Assembly: GCA_905250125.1 (NCBI GenBank)
Contig: CAJNOL010000677.1
Coordinates: 48,044-112,043, forward strand
Direction of reading: 5' to 3'
From: Rotaria sordida
Lineage: Eukaryota > Rotifera > Eurotatoria > Philodinida > Philodinidae
DNA length: 64,000 nucleotides
How positions within the stretch are numbered: the first letter of the stretch is position 1; every line of letters starts with the position of its first letter. The notes under the pieces were generated by a model. That model did not search any database and was not told the origin of the DNA. It worked only from the letters and a program-made list of their open reading frames with translations. Below, piece by piece: positions 46,741 through 57,806 of this stretch. A program made the translations under genes and the position numbers.

Positions 46741-48479
46741 TAGTTATCGAGTTGATGGAAGCTTCGGAAATTTCTGTAATTTCCTTTTTCGGAAATCTGA
46801 ACATACCTCAAACTGGACAGGTACGCATTTTCTCGAGTATGAGTACCAACCTGCCGAATACACTGTAGAAAAAAAAGACTGTTAGTGCAATTCCTGTGGG
46901 TTTAAAATGTGAAATACAATGTGGCTACTCTTTTTATTCGCAAAGCTTTCATTTTAATTCATCTGTTTTGCGGCACACAAATGACGCTTTTACTTAGTTC
47001 TCCAGAAGTGAAATCAAAAAGCAGACCATATATTATGATAATGCATTCTTGATGTACGATTTTCGATTGTGTATCAAGAACGTCTTGCACAACTGGCGAC
47101 AGAGTCTCAATTTGTTGGTCACATTCATCAAGAAACGTATTACTAATGGAATATTAACGAGATATTAATTATATATCAATTAATTAATTATTGAGTTAAT
47201 CAATAAAATTTTCTTTCACGATCTGTGAAGAGAATGAGAGGGTCGAGAGGCTTTACCATCCATCGGATCGCTCTCTAGATTTTTAACGAGCGATATTGAC
47301 CTGAAAATTTCAGACTGAAGCAAATCTACAAGACTAAGAATAATTAACCGGTTTAAGGATATTTACCAAACTACAGTTTTTTACCAGTCTATCGATAATT
47401 GCTGGTCCACTAGTAATAGATTGATTATCATAATGAAATTTAGTTTCCTAGTGAACTTTCACAAGTTATCAACTTAATTCACGAATCTGAAATATCTGAA
47501 CATTTGTGTGGTAATATTCAATAAGTGGTTTTCTTTAAAAAAATAACAGTGATCGGAATATCAATACATTATATTTAATTTGACCACATGGTCACAATAC
47601 ATTCATTGTTTTCAATACTTTAACCTAAAATATTCATACAATGTCGATATTGACAAAAATAATAATATATTGATACTCAGATTGTTGCTCTTTTCGAAAG
47701 AGAACCTTGCATCGAATGTTATCACGCAAATGCTCAGATATTTTAGATTCATGACCTAGGTTGGTAACTTGCGAGAGTTGACTAGGAAACAAAATTTCAT
47801 GGTAAAAATCGATCTGTTACCTGTAGAGCAGTATCTACCGCTACATCGGCATATTAGCGGTAGGCAGGCTAGTACCGATTCCACCTATAAAGTGTATCCA
47901 AATTTCTACTCTGTATACTTCAACACTTCATTCCGATCGTTTTTCATAAAAGAGAATGGAATTATAAACCTTTGCTCCATGTACAACTTTTCATAAAGCT
48001 TGATCAGGGTTTACAAGTGCAGCGTATAGTAGATTTTTTTTCACTATATATGAAGAGTTCCATACACTTTTTCATAATTCCTTCGGAAGGATTTATTAAA
48101 ATGTTACAAATACAAACCACAACAACAAATAGAGAACTTTTCAAGATGATCGATTTTATTCATTGTGAAATGCAGAAAGAGGAAGGATCGATGAATTATT
48201 CAAACACCAATTGTATGTATGGCATTGCTTATGTAGCATAAGTGAATTAACAAAAAGGATGATAAAAGAAGCATATGACAACTATTCAACAATTTTCTGT
48301 CGAATAAATGATCAAATGCATATTCAGATTAATCGGAAAGCAGTCATTAACAGTTCACATTGTTTTCGAACAATACAAATCAAGAGAAATTTTTCATAAA
48401 AAATACTGAACACCTGAATTGTAAAATATAAGAGCTTCGAGCACGTGTACGAGTACCGATATCCCTAGTACGAGTACGA

Positions 48480-48830
48480 GTATTTTGTCCAGCTCTGTCT
48501 CGAACAGTGAATCCGAACCGAACCGAACCGAACCGAATTCGAACCAGTCTTGAAAAACGATGGTGAACTGAACTGAACCGAACCCGAATTAATTTTCGAA
48601 AAGCGAGTGAATGTAGACAAACGTATAAGAAAGAAGATTGTTTGAGATATTACCTTTTTCATAAAATTATGATGCTCTGCCCAATGATCAAATGATGCTT
48701 GATCGATTGTTTTACATCAGAGATCGAAAACGATCTGAACCGAACCAAATCCGAACTGATTTTTAGGTAACAAAGATGAATCAAACTGAATTCGAACCAG
48801 TAAAACTCGGTTCAATTCGGTCTCCGGTTC
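48480..48830. repeat. GAACCGAACC degenerate simple repeat
   Basis: Two blocks (48506-48600 and 48728-48830) contain runs of CCGAACCGAACC with diverged derivatives. Related blocks are at 46465-46520 and, on the other strand, at 18195-18310 and 18550-18620. They appear to be a dispersed degenerate short-repeat family. Confidence 0.6.
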
Positions 48831-49461
48831 CGAAACAAAAATTTTTGTCTTACCGTCATCTAGAGATTCTAAAGAAGGATTTGTACCGTTTGAAATTGGT
48901 TTTCAATGTCTCATTCGGTTATAAGAGCATTTTTTCGTACTCTGTCACCTCACTAACGGAGAGTAAATCGTTTTTTTCTTTGAAAAATTTCAAAAATACT
49001 GCTTCAGTTCGGAGTTCTTTAAAACTGAGATGCATGAAGTGAAAGTCGATATCCTTGTTAACGCTAGATTTTTTTTATTGATAACTCCTCTGAACAAGGG
49101 CCTCTAGTGCTGATTTTTTTAAGGCATCTAGAGTAACTTAACATATAAAAATTAACTCTAGGAAGGTTCATTATTTCGAGATACATAAGTACAAGTTTTG
49201 CGAAGTTATGTCGCTAACGAATGCTTTTGTCCATATTTTTAAATGATTCCATCATCCAGTAATTAAATTTAATAATAATATTCAATTAAATAGTTTATTT
49301 TCTTGGTTAAGATACAAGGATTTATGTACAAATAAATCGAAGATCAATTATGGCAATTAAACATGAACACTAAGGTAAAAAAATAATAGGATATTTAACA
49401 TCAGAAAAAAATATTCTTTTACTATCCTAAAATATAATTTTAAACAGTTATATTGAGATTA

Positions 49462-49850
49462 CTATTTCTTCCCCCTTAATCGTGCTTGAATTTCGAATTC
49501 CAAAAATTCTCGAAAACTTTTGTCATCAATATATTTTTTTAAAACATCATCTATCGCTTCTATGGGTCCATCAGGATAACGTTGTGCAACTTCTTCAGCA
49601 AATGCAATCCATACACCTACATATAATTAAAAAAGAGAATATATATTCTTTTTTTGTGTTGCCAAAATTTCAAAAAAACAAAAATATTTCACTTACAATT
49701 TGCACAATTACTCATACAACATGTTGTAGGTGGTATTAAATCATTATCTTTTGGATCATAAGATGAAGATGATTGCCATCGACGGCCAAGCGAACGTTTT
49801 AGTAATTGAAAAGATTGTGCATGAAATATACGTAAAAAATCATTAATCAT
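49462..49850 (-). CDS. OXLD1: Oxidoreductase-like domain-containing protein 1
   Basis: Exons 49697-49850 and 49462-49616 give 102 residues. The family core is clear: Pro-Pro-Thr-Thr-Cys-Cys-Met-Ser-Asn-Cys-Ala-Asn-Cys-Val-Trp-Ile-Ala-Phe-Ala-Glu. It carries four Cys in the arrangement of the oxidoreductase-like N-terminal domain. The N-terminus is rich in Arg/Lys/Phe/Leu/Gln/Ser with no acidic residue after position 4, as in mitochondrial targeting peptides; the family is mitochondrial. The C-terminus is a charged helix. TTTTTTCAG touches the ATG directly, so the start lies on a spliced exon with no leader; a longer N-terminus from an upstream exon is possible but I saw none. It lies 153 bp downstream of SLC25A42. 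Confidence 0.85.
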
Positions 49851-50003
49851 CTGAAAAAAGAAATCGTACTATCATTTTCAAGAAAAAAAAAACAAAATCA
49901 CTTTTTAATACCAAAAAAAAGAACACAAGTGGGCCTATTTCATGGAAGAGAAGGAAAACAAAAAAAAAATACATAACAAAAAAAATCATCTAAGTTTTCA
50001 TGA

Positions 50004-51695
50004 TTAATTCTGAGGAAATAACGACGATCGACGGATTAATCTTAATAAAGTATCGAAAGTCATAAATGACACCCCAACAGATATAGGCCCTTTCAACCAA
50101 TTCATTGTCACACCTTTATATAAACCACGTCTTATTCCTTCTTCACGAATGATTTTACGTGTTGTTGCTAGAGCTCTAAGAGATGATTCATCAGGTCGAA
50201 TAACTGCAGCCGTTTGCAATCGACGTCGAATAACATCAAATGGATACGATGCTGTTTGACCTACAAGGCCAGCCACCGCACCAAATATCATTCGTTCAGT
50301 TTTATTAATTGGACGATGAGGATCATAATCTTTAATACAAATCAAAATTAAACCTTTTTTTCCTATACTTTTCTTCTTGCTTACCTGTACGAAGATGTTT
50401 CAAGGTTTCATAAGTAAAAAAAACACAACCAGAATAGGGTAATACACCAATTATGGATAGAAGAGCCCCACGATACAAAGCTGTGGCACCTTCATCTCGG
50501 AAAATGCTTAGAAAGACAGAAAATAGATTATTGTACCTAAAGAAACAAGAAAACAAACCCTGCTAATTAGTTATGAATATATCAGCCAAAGAAAATCTAT
50601 ATCATCCACAATTGATCATACATAGAAAAAGGTATTGGCGTAATCTCGTAGGAATTAAAATATAAAACACGATCTAGCTATTGTTGCTAATCACAGAGAG
50701 ACTACTTTATTCTATCGATTTTAGGACACATTCGTTCACCACATTTTTACTTAATCGTCCAGATATGCATTAGAGAACTAATTCATATATTATAACAAGA
50801 CGTCACTGGCATACGATCTATGATCATATATCTACGTCTGTCACGGTCTGTAATGGTCTTTGTCACGATCCGTGAGGAAAGATCCGAATTTTTGTCTCTA
50901 TACTTCAATAATCCATTTAGGTTATGTTTCATAAAGTATGAAGCTGAAAAATCATTTTTAAAAAATACATACACAGTTTTGTTAGTTACAGCCATACGAG
51001 CTCTTGCTAAATCAAGTGGATAAGTGAGAGTAGCAGATGTTACACCTGCTAAAGAACCAGAAATAAACCGTCGACCAGGAGTTTTTCTATAAAAGATAAA
51101 GAGTTAAATGTTTATGTTATCATTAATCATTTGACAAGCATTTTACACATGTTTATCTGTGCCTAGAATACGTTTCCATTGTTCATGTGCTGCAAAATTA
51201 ATAGCTGCCGAAGGAATAACACGTACTAAATTCGCTGAGTTTCCACGATACCAACTGATAAAACCTTCATTTATATATGACTCTTTTAAAAATTTAAAAC
51301 AACGACGATAACTAAATTGAGCGGCTCTGACTTGAAAACAAAACAAATATTTTAAATTCAGAATAACATTTTTTTAATTAATTTACCTTGAAAATTAATT
51401 TTAGCTCGATCTAATGGTGCAATAGCTGTTTTTGCTACGGCACCTAAAACAAAATAAATTATTACATACAAAATCTTATTTATCGATTATTATAAAATTC
51501 TATTCTCAAGGAATTTTAAAATTAAATGTAAATTTTCTATGCTATTATGATACCTGCACAAGCACCGGCAAATAATGAGGTAGCAATTTTTTGTGGATTT
51601 GAAAGCTATAAAATAAAATAAACAAAAATATTGAAATATAAATTAGTTAAAATAGTAAATCGTACATTTGAATGTTCATCGTGTCGATCCGTCAT
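50004..51695 (-). CDS. SLC25A42: Mitochondrial carrier SLC25A42 (coenzyme A / adenine nucleotide carrier)
   Basis: SLC25A42 exchanges CoA and dephospho-CoA for adenine nucleotides across the inner mitochondrial membrane. Exons, in coding order: 51666-51695, 51554-51605, 51387-51443, 51147-51330, 50973-51086, 50385-50536 and 50004-50329, giving 304 residues (human 318). The three carrier signatures are present: Pro-Leu-Asp-Arg-Ala-Lys, Pro-Leu-Asp-Leu-Ala-Arg and Pro-Phe-Asp-Val-Ile-Arg. Subfamily features include [21 protein letters not shown] and Met-Asn-Trp-Leu-Lys-Gly-Pro-Ile. All introns are short except 50537-50972 (436 nt). TGTACAG touches the ATG directly. Confidence 0.93.
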
Positions 51696-52879
51696 CTGTA
51701 CAGAAATTATTCATCATGCTTTGAAATGAGATACATTAATCATTAATTTTTTACAATAATAACAGACGAATAAATAAACGTGTCAGAAAACACGGTGATG
51801 ATCACCGGATAGGAGTGATATGTGTATCTAGAAAATAATTTTATTTTACAGTACAGAAATATTTTTATGAAGAATAATATCTTCTTGATTATTTTTATTA
51901 TTATTGATTTTGCAACAAAAAAAATACTTTTGTAGTCAATTTGAACTATAAAGAACTTTATTTCAACTACTGCTATGTGATGTTTATTATACTTACTAAC
52001 AAATGTTTACAATTGTGCTTAAGATAGACTTCAATAAGACATAAAAACACTCCAAAAGTATAAGTTTCTTTACGCCTTCTATCCAGAGTTATAGGCATTT
52101 TATTGGAATTTTAAGCTTAGACATGGTATATACCAACAAATCGAATAGCAGTATTTCCATGTGAGGTTTTGCCTACAGATAGATCTACTTGTCTGTAGAA
52201 TGTTCTGAAAATTTCAGTTCAAAAGAAATGTTTCCTTCCTGAGATATTGAAGTTTCAAAAAATAGAAAATTCCAGTATCTTTCCTTGGGATATGAGTCAT
52301 TTTTGGGACTTTAATATTTCGGAAGGGAAACATTCTTTTGAGCCGAAATTTTCAGAACATTCTACTAATAAATAAACCTGTCTATACGCAAAATAATGTC
52401 ATTTGATTTATTGGCATATACTATGCAGCAAGCTAAAGTTTCAGTAAAATGCCTATAACTCTGGGCAAAAGATCTAAGGAAACTTATCCTTTTGAGATTT
52501 TTTATATCTCATTGGAGTCTATTTTATGTACAGAACCTGAATTTCAAATCGATTAATCAATTGAAAACGTTCGCTCGTTGAACGCATAAATAGCTCAGTA
52601 CATCCTAATCTTTTAAAAGACAACAATGTTAAAATTTTCAATTAAAAATCTATGAGACAGATACATAATAATTATTTAAACGCCACGATGCCATTAAGAT
52701 AAGTATTGATTGATTCATTGTTATTTAGATTGATATTTACCATATTGATGTTTGTTATTTGGTATGGACTCGAATAATTGTTTTGTTCTGTCTAGATTGT
52801 ACTTGTTTTGAAAATGTTTTATTATTATTTTTTCTATAGCTAAAACATAAAAACATAATGATAGGTTACGAAATATTAT
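51696..52879. other. Divergent intergenic region SLC25A42 / SLC35G-like a
   Basis: About 1.2 kb between divergent genes. The centre is a foldback element (52026-52520). The acceptor-like TTCTATAG ending at 52839 lies 40 nt before the next ATG. Confidence 0.6.
52026..52520. repeat. Foldback element, ~495 bp
   Basis: Two arms of about 220 bp pair at high identity. Examples are CCAGAGTTATAGGCATTTTA with its complement near 52450, and GAATGTTCTGAAAATTTCAG with its complement near 52350. The spacer is about 20-40 bp. It is intergenic, not in a gene. Confidence 0.8.
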
Positions 52880-54145
52880 ATGTCTATAATCTTTCAACAA
52901 AACTCAGAAACTCAAAAACAAATGGAACAACGACGACGAACAAATACAGAAGACTCACCTTCTCAATCTCCACAAGAAGCAATCACTATTCTCGATCCAC
53001 TACTACAAACTTTTAATAATCAATATGATGATACGCTCGAATATCATAATCGACGATCATCTGTTTTTTACATTCCAACGCCGATTGTATCTGAATGTGA
53101 TAACGAAAATATTAATTTAAATAAAACAATTCATCTTTTTAGAAAATGTTTTCGTTCTATGGAAAGATTTTCTGGTATTTTATATGCATTATTAGCGTCA
53201 TTATTATTTACATGCGTAAATTTTATTATACAACAACTAAATGTTATTCTATTAGATGCATTTCTTATAAGATGTTTTCTTCAAGGAATTATTTCATATG
53301 GATTTATTATTTATAAAGGTTATCATCCATTTTCATGTTCAAATAGCTTATTGGTTTTTATTCGATCTCTTATTGCTGCGACAGGTAGTGTTTGTTTTTA
53401 TTTTGGTCTTATATTTCTTCCTTTACCTGATCTAATCACATTACGATATACACAAATTGTTTGGACAGCTCTTCTTGTTTTAATTATATTTCGAGAACGA
53501 ATTACTATACCAATAATTATAGCAAGTATATTAACACTTATAGGTGTTATTAATGTTGCTCAACCATCATTTCTTTTTACAAAATCAAATACTTTTAATG
53601 AAACTTTACAAATATCATTAATAAAAAATAATGAAAAACGTTTCTTAGGTATAATTCTTGCATTATTATGTGCATTTTCTATATCAATGACTATTGTATT
53701 AACTAAAAAACTATTTGAAAAAAAAGTTCGACAAAGTATAATATTATTTCATTTTATTTTAATAACTTTTATATTTTTATTAATATGTCAAATATATTAT
53801 TGGACATATTCAAAAACAAATCATCAAAAATTTAATATAAAAAAAAATTATTTAACAAAAAATTTTTTCTATGCAACAATACTTGCAACATTACAAATAA
53901 TTCCAATGATATTATTACAAAAATCAATTAAACGTGAACATCCATCTATTGTTACAATTGTTCAAGCATCTGAAATACTTATTTCTATTATATTACAAAA
54001 TGTTTTTTCAAGTATTAAATCAAATACATATACATTAATTGGTTCAACACTTGTCCTAACAAGTATTATTATTGTTGGTGGTCATAAACTTTGGCTAGAT
54101 CGAAAATATCGTATTTGTCTTTCAACAGCAATAGAAGACAAATAA
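52880..54145 (+). CDS. SLC35G: SLC35G-like EamA transporter, copy a
   Basis: A single-exon frame of 421 residues. A hydrophilic N-terminus of about 95 residues is followed by roughly ten hydrophobic segments in two EamA-type halves. Motifs shared with copy b are Tyr-Ala-Leu-Leu-Ala-Ser, Arg-Cys-Phe-Leu-Gln, Pro-Leu-Pro-Asp-Leu-Ile-Thr-Leu-Arg-Tyr-Thr-Gln, Ile-Phe-Arg-Glu-Arg and Val-Ala/Asn-x-Ala-Gln-Pro-Ser-Phe-Leu-Phe. The last matches the Pro-Pro-Phe-Leu-Phe block of SLC35G/TMEM20 proteins. It is a membrane protein of unknown substrate. The lack of introns contrasts with the neighbouring genes. Confidence 0.8.
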   Translation: MSIIFQQNSETQKQMEQRRRTNTEDSPSQSPQEAITILDPLLQTFNNQYDDTLEYHNRRSSVFYIPTPIVSECDNENINLNKTIHLFRKCFRSMERFSGILYALLASLLFTCVNFIIQQLNVILLDAFLIRCFLQGIISYGFIIYKGYHPFSCSNSLLVFIRSLIAATGSVCFYFGLIFLPLPDLITLRYTQIVWTALLVLIIFRERITIPIIIASILTLIGVINVAQPSFLFTKSNTFNETLQISLIKNNEKRFLGIILALLCAFSISMTIVLTKKLFEKKVRQSIILFHFILITFIFLLICQIYYWTYSKTNHQKFNIKKNYLTKNFFYATILATLQIIPMILLQKSIKREHPSIVTIVQASEILISIILQNVFSSIKSNTYTLIGSTLVLTSIIIVGGHKLWLDRKYRICLSTAIEDK

Positions 54146-54517
54146 TAATCTCTTTTTTTTTAATCTTTTATCTTTTTGTTTTCAATTATTCTAGTAGATT
54201 GAGGATATTTTGCAGATAGTTATTAATTACATTGAATGTATTAGTGACATGATAGTTCAAAATGAATGTTTTATGAAGGGTAAAATATGTACATACAGTC
54301 ACTACATAATTATAATTATAGTTTCAAAGTACTAAGAATATTAATCAAAGAATTTTAAAAAAAAGAAACAAGAATGTACGATAAGTTCTGAGAATCAAAA
54401 TCAAATTTTTTGCGATCACTACATACATAAAAGAATAGGGAAAAGAAGGAAAAAACACTAGCTGTGATCCTTTCATAGAAAAGAAAGAAAACAAAGTAAG
54501 ATAATATATTTTAGAAC

Positions 54518-55771
54518 ATGAAGCAAGGACCATATATCGTTGAAAGTGATATTGCTATCAACAGCTTTACGTCAACAACGAATGTCTCAATAGATAATGA
54601 TAGTGTTCATAATATTGATCCTCCTATTAAACCATTGATCGATGTAGATGAATTAATAACAACTATTAACAATGATGAAACACTTCATCGACTTGAACAA
54701 AAATGTTCATCAAGTCTTACACTTCATTCATATAAACAAAATCAAACAAAATTATCTTCGGAAATTATTGATCGATGTAAGGGCATAATTTATGCTCTTA
54801 TTGGTTCATGTTTTTTTACATGTTCAGGCTTTATTATAAAACAATTACGTGTCGATTTCTTTGATGCACTTCTTTGTCGATTTTTCTTACAAACATCAAT
54901 ATTAATTGCATTTATTTTTTATAGAAAAAAAAAATTAATAAATGGTTCAATTAATTTAATTATTTTACAAATAGTTCGTACTATTTTAGCAACAAGTGGT
55001 TTATTTTTATTTTATATGAGTTATCGTTACATACCTCTACCAGATTTAACAACATGTCGTTATACACAAGTTGTTTGGACAGCTATATTATCAATGATTA
55101 TTTTTCGTGAACGTATATCAATATCAACTATTTTAGCTATTATATTAACACTAACTGGTATTGTATTAGTTGCTCAACCAACATTTTTATTTAATAATCA
55201 TCAATTATTATTAATTAAAAATAAAATAATAACAATCAATAAATTAAATTATACTAATTTCGAAGCTGATCAATCTTATCGTTCACTTGGTCTTTGTCTT
55301 GCACTTGGATGTGCTTTATCAATATCATTTAGTATGATACTTAATAAAAAATTACTTATCTCAAAAATTCCTCAAAGTATAATTATGCTTGAATTTTCAT
55401 TATTCAATTTATTTTTACTTATTCTTTATCATATATATAATCGTTTTATTCTATTTAAATATGTTAATCATACAATGTTTACATGGCAATATTATCTTGC
55501 TACATCTATTGCATTAATGCAAGTATTTTCATCAACATTAAGACAATATGCAATTAAACTTGAATATCCATCAATAATTTCTATTGTTGAATCATCAGAT
55601 ATACTTTTTGCAATTATATTACAAAATTTATTTACTAATGTTAAATCAAATTGGTTTGTTTTAATTGGTTCGTTATTAGTTACAACAAGTATTTTTCTTG
55701 TTGGAATAAATAAATTTTGGCAAGATCGAAAGAAATTATTAGAAAAAAAAAATAAAAACAACAGAAAATAA
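54518..55771 (+). CDS. SLC35G: SLC35G-like EamA transporter, copy b
   Basis: A single-exon frame of 417 residues, a tandem paralogue of the gene 372 bp upstream. It has the same layout: acidic/Asn-rich N-terminus of about 85 residues, then two EamA halves with about ten membrane segments. It shares Leu-Pro-Asp-Leu-Thr-Thr-Cys-Arg-Tyr-Thr-Gln-Val-Val-Trp-Thr-Ala, Ile-Phe-Arg-Glu-Arg-Ile-Ser and Val-Ala-Gln-Pro-Thr-Phe-Leu-Phe. The C-terminus is Lys/Asn-rich. ATTTTAG lies 3 nt before the ATG. Divergence from copy a is considerable, so the duplication is not recent. Confidence 0.8.
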   Translation: MKQGPYIVESDIAINSFTSTTNVSIDNDSVHNIDPPIKPLIDVDELITTINNDETLHRLEQKCSSSLTLHSYKQNQTKLSSEIIDRCKGIIYALIGSCFFTCSGFIIKQLRVDFFDALLCRFFLQTSILIAFIFYRKKKLINGSINLIILQIVRTILATSGLFLFYMSYRYIPLPDLTTCRYTQVVWTAILSMIIFRERISISTILAIILTLTGIVLVAQPTFLFNNHQLLLIKNKIITINKLNYTNFEADQSYRSLGLCLALGCALSISFSMILNKKLLISKIPQSIIMLEFSLFNLFLLILYHIYNRFILFKYVNHTMFTWQYYLATSIALMQVFSSTLRQYAIKLEYPSIISIVESSDILFAIILQNLFTNVKSNWFVLIGSLLVTTSIFLVGINKFWQDRKKLLEKKNKNNRK

Positions 55772-57806
55772 TGAAATTATATAATCGTTCAATTATTGGT
55801 TGAATAGAAAAGATCTTACGTCTTGACACATCTAGTAAATAGGTCAATTGTTATTGTTGACTTCATCTGCACTCTAATCAAAAGTGAAATTCAATGCGCT
55901 TAGAAAATTTTTTTTCCAATAAAAATGAATGATTTGTATTTGATGGAAAATTTGTAATAAAGTCTAAATTTTTTTAGAACTTAATTGCAGCTTTCGTTGT
56001 GATGAAGAACAAACTATCATAAATAGAGAAAAAAGACTGATTTTCCATATTCTATACTTCTATAGAGGAAAACTTATTTTTTTCTTTATCTTAATCTTAC
56101 AAGGGAAGTCCTTGAATTGATAAATTGCTCTTGAGTCATGACTATGTGTACCATACACATCCTAATGAGCTATGAATACCTTGGAGAAAATTTGGGCTTC
56201 TATCTCATTTCTGCTGAACTACTACATTTTTATGATATTTTTTAACTGAATGTCATAGTCTTCACCAGGAAAACTGATTTTTGAAATTTAATTTCAAATT
56301 TTGCATAGAAACAGACCTTAACAAGAATAATGTTTCAAGCTTTTTGTTTTACTTCTCTCTTGACATAAGAACATCGAATCTGATCGTTTATATGAGCGAT
56401 AGAATATCGTCACTGGCAAGTGCTAAAATTAACCATTTATAGAGACATAAACTTTATTTTTAACAGTCTAATTCATAAAAAATCTGAAAATATGTGTTTT
56501 TAAACCTGCTGTTTAATGGTGGTATTCTCTGATCGCATAGTTCATTGGTCGTTCTGTTAAACTATCAACGATGTGTTTGAAGTAATGCAACCCACAGTCG
56601 GATGCCGAACCAGGGTGTGTTCTCAATAATACCTTTACGTCTTGTATGAAATACAAACCCAATAAGATCATTTTACTTGTCGTCTTCCACTGTATAAAAT
56701 GATATACATCAATCCTTTTAATCTGTTGAAAAACAGCAAAGATATTGCACAGAGTGCCTAAAATTACAAGTACCAGTATTTACTGTACTTGAACACAGTT
56801 TTCCGTTGAGCAGAGCCTACATCAGTGAAGTATATATGAGCATTCTGTAGTCCTCAAGGAGATGAGTGACATGAGCCTATTGGGTATGGACTTATTTTAA
56901 ATGGGACAGGAATGGTAATAGAAATACTTGAGTTTTATCGTCAGAAGTATTCGTACTCGTGACTGGACACGGGTACAGGTAGGGTAAGATAAGTTGTACT
57001 CCTACAGTACTCTAATAATCGAAGTAAATGACACGCTTTTACCATAACTGTATCTAAGCACAAAAACAACGAAAAGATCTGAGACTACGACATCGAGCTA
57101 AAAACAATCATAAAAATGCAATATCTTCACAGCAATCAGCTATGAACTCGAACTTTTTTCAGAATATTCATAACTCATTAGGATTTACGTAGTGCACATA
57201 GTCTTGATTGCAAAAGCGATGTATCAATTGGGAGGCATCCTTGGTTAGCCTTCTATTCTATTGAGAAAAAAGTTGAATCCGATGCGAAAGATTCAAAATT
57301 AAATTCAAATTGAACAAAAAAAACCTATTTCACAACTATCACAAATACAAGTAATTTTATCCTACCTCTCTTATTAAATAAAATTTCCATTTCAATATTT
57401 GATTAATTCCATATTATATTTGAGGATCAATGTTCATTTAACCTATAAAACTTACTACTATTTAATTTCAATTCGATCATATTACATAGATTTTTGTCTT
57501 ATCATCGATTAATTCATATAAAATATCGCGATCAATCACATCTAGAATTGATATTAAAATACATCGTCTCATCATATTCATGAACGTTTTTTTTTTTTTT
57601 TGTTTTTCCATGAAGAGGAAATCAACTCTAAACTATCAGAATTTATTTTAAGTAAAACACATTGTTTAAAAAAAACCCTTCAAAACAAAAAAATTTATCT
57701 TGACGTAGCAAAAGAAAAAAACATACATATAATATGTTGACGAACCCATATTAAAATTAAATATATGACATGAACAGATTTGAAAAGAAAAATAAAAATG
57801 CATATT
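55772..57806. other. 2-kb convergent intergenic region with a foldback element
   Basis: It lies between the 3' ends of SLC35G-like b and kindlin. The middle 1.1 kb is a diverged family 3 foldback (56100-57255). A T-run at 57589-57601 and AT-rich sequence make up the rest. No gene was seen. Confidence 0.6.
56100..57255. repeat. Foldback element, copy 2 (family 3)
   Basis: The left arm contains CTATGTGTACCATACACATCCTAATGAG and the right arm has the complement of CTATGTGCACTACGTAAATCCTAATGAG. An internal stretch matches the element at 25783-26340 (AATGAGCTATGAATA, GGAAAACTGATTT, ACAGACCTTAA). The long spacer makes this copy about 1.15 kb. Confidence 0.7.

Larger units (their letters stand above)
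45642..49461. other. 3.8-kb intergenic region between the small Maf and OXLD1
   Basis: No convincing gene. It holds a palindromic short-repeat array (46540-46740), GAACCGAACC-type degenerate repeats (46465-46520, 48480-48560, 48725-48830), and AT-rich unique sequence. The small frames here overlap repeats or each other. Confidence 0.5.
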
